The notes beneath the pieces are model-generated. The model was not told the DNA's origin, did not search any database, and saw only the letters and a program-made list of their open reading frames with translations. The translations under genes and the position numbers were made by a program. Shown piece after piece: positions 6,114 through 6,570 of a stretch of DNA of 6,570 bases (positions within the stretch are counted from its first letter, which is position 1; each line of letters starts with the position of its first letter). The stretch covers positions 909-7,478 of the forward strand of contig JAPORI010000013.1 in assembly GCA_026710225.1 (NCBI GenBank), read 5' to 3'. This DNA is from Betaproteobacteria bacterium (GTDB lineage: Bacteria; Pseudomonadota; Gammaproteobacteria; Tethybacterales; Tethybacteraceae).

Positions 6114-6182
6114 ATGTATCGTTTTCTTTCATATTGCCGGCAATTGAACGACAAAGGCTTTACTGGTGCGGCTTACCGATGA
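6114..6182 (+). CDS. Possible 22-codon leader ORF upstream of nrdR
   Basis: An ATG at 6114 opens 22 codons (MYRFLSYCRQLNDKGFTGAA then YR) closed by TGA at 6180-6182. That TGA overlaps the nrdR ATG as ATGA, in a different frame. The ATG lies only about 4 nt after the transcription start expected from the predicted promoter, so it would be nearly leaderless; no Shine-Dalgarno is seen. nrdR itself also lacks a clear Shine-Dalgarno, so coupling is plausible. The peptide resembles no family I recognise, and an ORF this short can arise by chance. Confidence 0.35.
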   Translation: MYRFLSYCRQLNDKGFTGAAYR

Positions 6183-6570
6183 AGTGCCCGCGCTGTGGCA
6201 GTAACGATACCAAGGTGCAGGATTCACGCCCGGGCGGAAAGGTCAAGTACCGCCGGCGGATGTGCAAGGCCTGCGACTTTCGCTTCAGCACCACCGAGTT
6301 GCATGGCCGGCACCGTGCCGAGCAGTTGCCGCTGCTGCCCGACTATCTGGTAAGCAAGCGCGGCGGCCAAACCGAGGAGTTCGATCGCGAGAAACTGCGC
6401 AAGAGTCTTGGCTATGCCGGCCGCCGGGGAAAGAGCACCGCCGAGACAATCGATGCCTGCGTCGACCGGGTTACCGAGCGTCTCTATCAGCAGGATGCGG
6501 CAAAGATCGCTTCGAGCCAGATCATCAAGTGGGTGCTGGATTTGCTGATGCGCAAGGATGTCGCACTGGC
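6179..6570 (+). CDS. nrdR: Transcriptional repressor NrdR (3' end outside window)
   Basis: NrdR is a zinc-ribbon plus ATP-cone repressor that senses ATP/dATP and represses ribonucleotide reductase genes. The first 131 residues are present and the frame runs off the window; full-length proteins are usually about 150. The N-terminus MKCPRCGSNDTKVQDSR is the family hallmark. The zinc ribbon uses C3, C6, C29 and C32, followed by FRFSTTE (usually RFTT-aromatic-E). The ATP-cone begins at about LVSKRGGQTEEFDREKL (57-73), where family members commonly read KRDGRREPFDREKL. Compared with E. coli NrdR as I recall it, about 9 extra residues (near HGRHRAEQL) lie between the two domains, and the end MRKDVALA replaces the usual LD-x-VAY. 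The glyA-nrdR order is common in beta- and gammaproteobacteria. The family is secure; full regulatory function in this divergent copy is inferred. Confidence 0.93.
   Translation, partial: MKCPRCGSNDTKVQDSRPGGKVKYRRRMCKACDFRFSTTELHGRHRAEQLPLLPDYLVSKRGGQTEEFDREKLRKSLGYAGRRGKSTAETIDACVDRVTERLYQQDAAKIASSQIIKWVLDLLMRKDVAL

Overview
This window looks like core chromosome from a proteobacterium with roughly 60% GC. Beta- or Gammaproteobacteria fit best. nadK-recN adjacency and glyA-nrdR adjacency are familiar from those classes, and the Lol machinery implies a Gram-negative outer membrane. The genus cannot be read from this sequence, and no transposase, phage gene, CRISPR array or toxin-antitoxin pair is visible.

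Layout. Bases 2-4327 form one tightly packed + strand operon: the 3' end of nadK (NAD kinase), recN (DNA-break repair ATPase), lolC and lolD (lipoprotein-releasing ABC transporter), and a low-molecular-weight protein tyrosine phosphatase. The gap from nadK to recN is 34 bp. Every later junction overlaps by 1 to 8 bp, which suggests translational coupling. Bases 4328-4696 hold two single tRNA genes facing each other, tRNA-Lys(UUU) on + and tRNA-Ser(CGA) on -, with only 30 bp between them. Bases 4697-5962 are glyA (serine hydroxymethyltransferase). A 216-bp intergenic region follows, then nrdR, which runs off the right edge.

Function. The operon joins unrelated housekeeping roles: NADP supply, recombination repair, envelope lipoprotein export and phosphotyrosine removal. 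The Lol locus has one permease and one ATPase with no second permease beside them, so the transporter may be a LolC2D2-type (LolF-like) complex. glyA makes glycine and one-carbon units for nucleotide synthesis, and NrdR represses ribonucleotide reductase genes, so that pair is linked by nucleotide metabolism.

No wholly new system is evident. The best leads are: a 22-codon upstream ORF that starts just after a predicted promoter and ends in an ATGA overlap with the nrdR start; a divergent NrdR with about 9 extra residues; altered residues in the LolC hook and the LolD Q-loop region; and a convergent tRNA pair in which only one gene encodes its CCA end.
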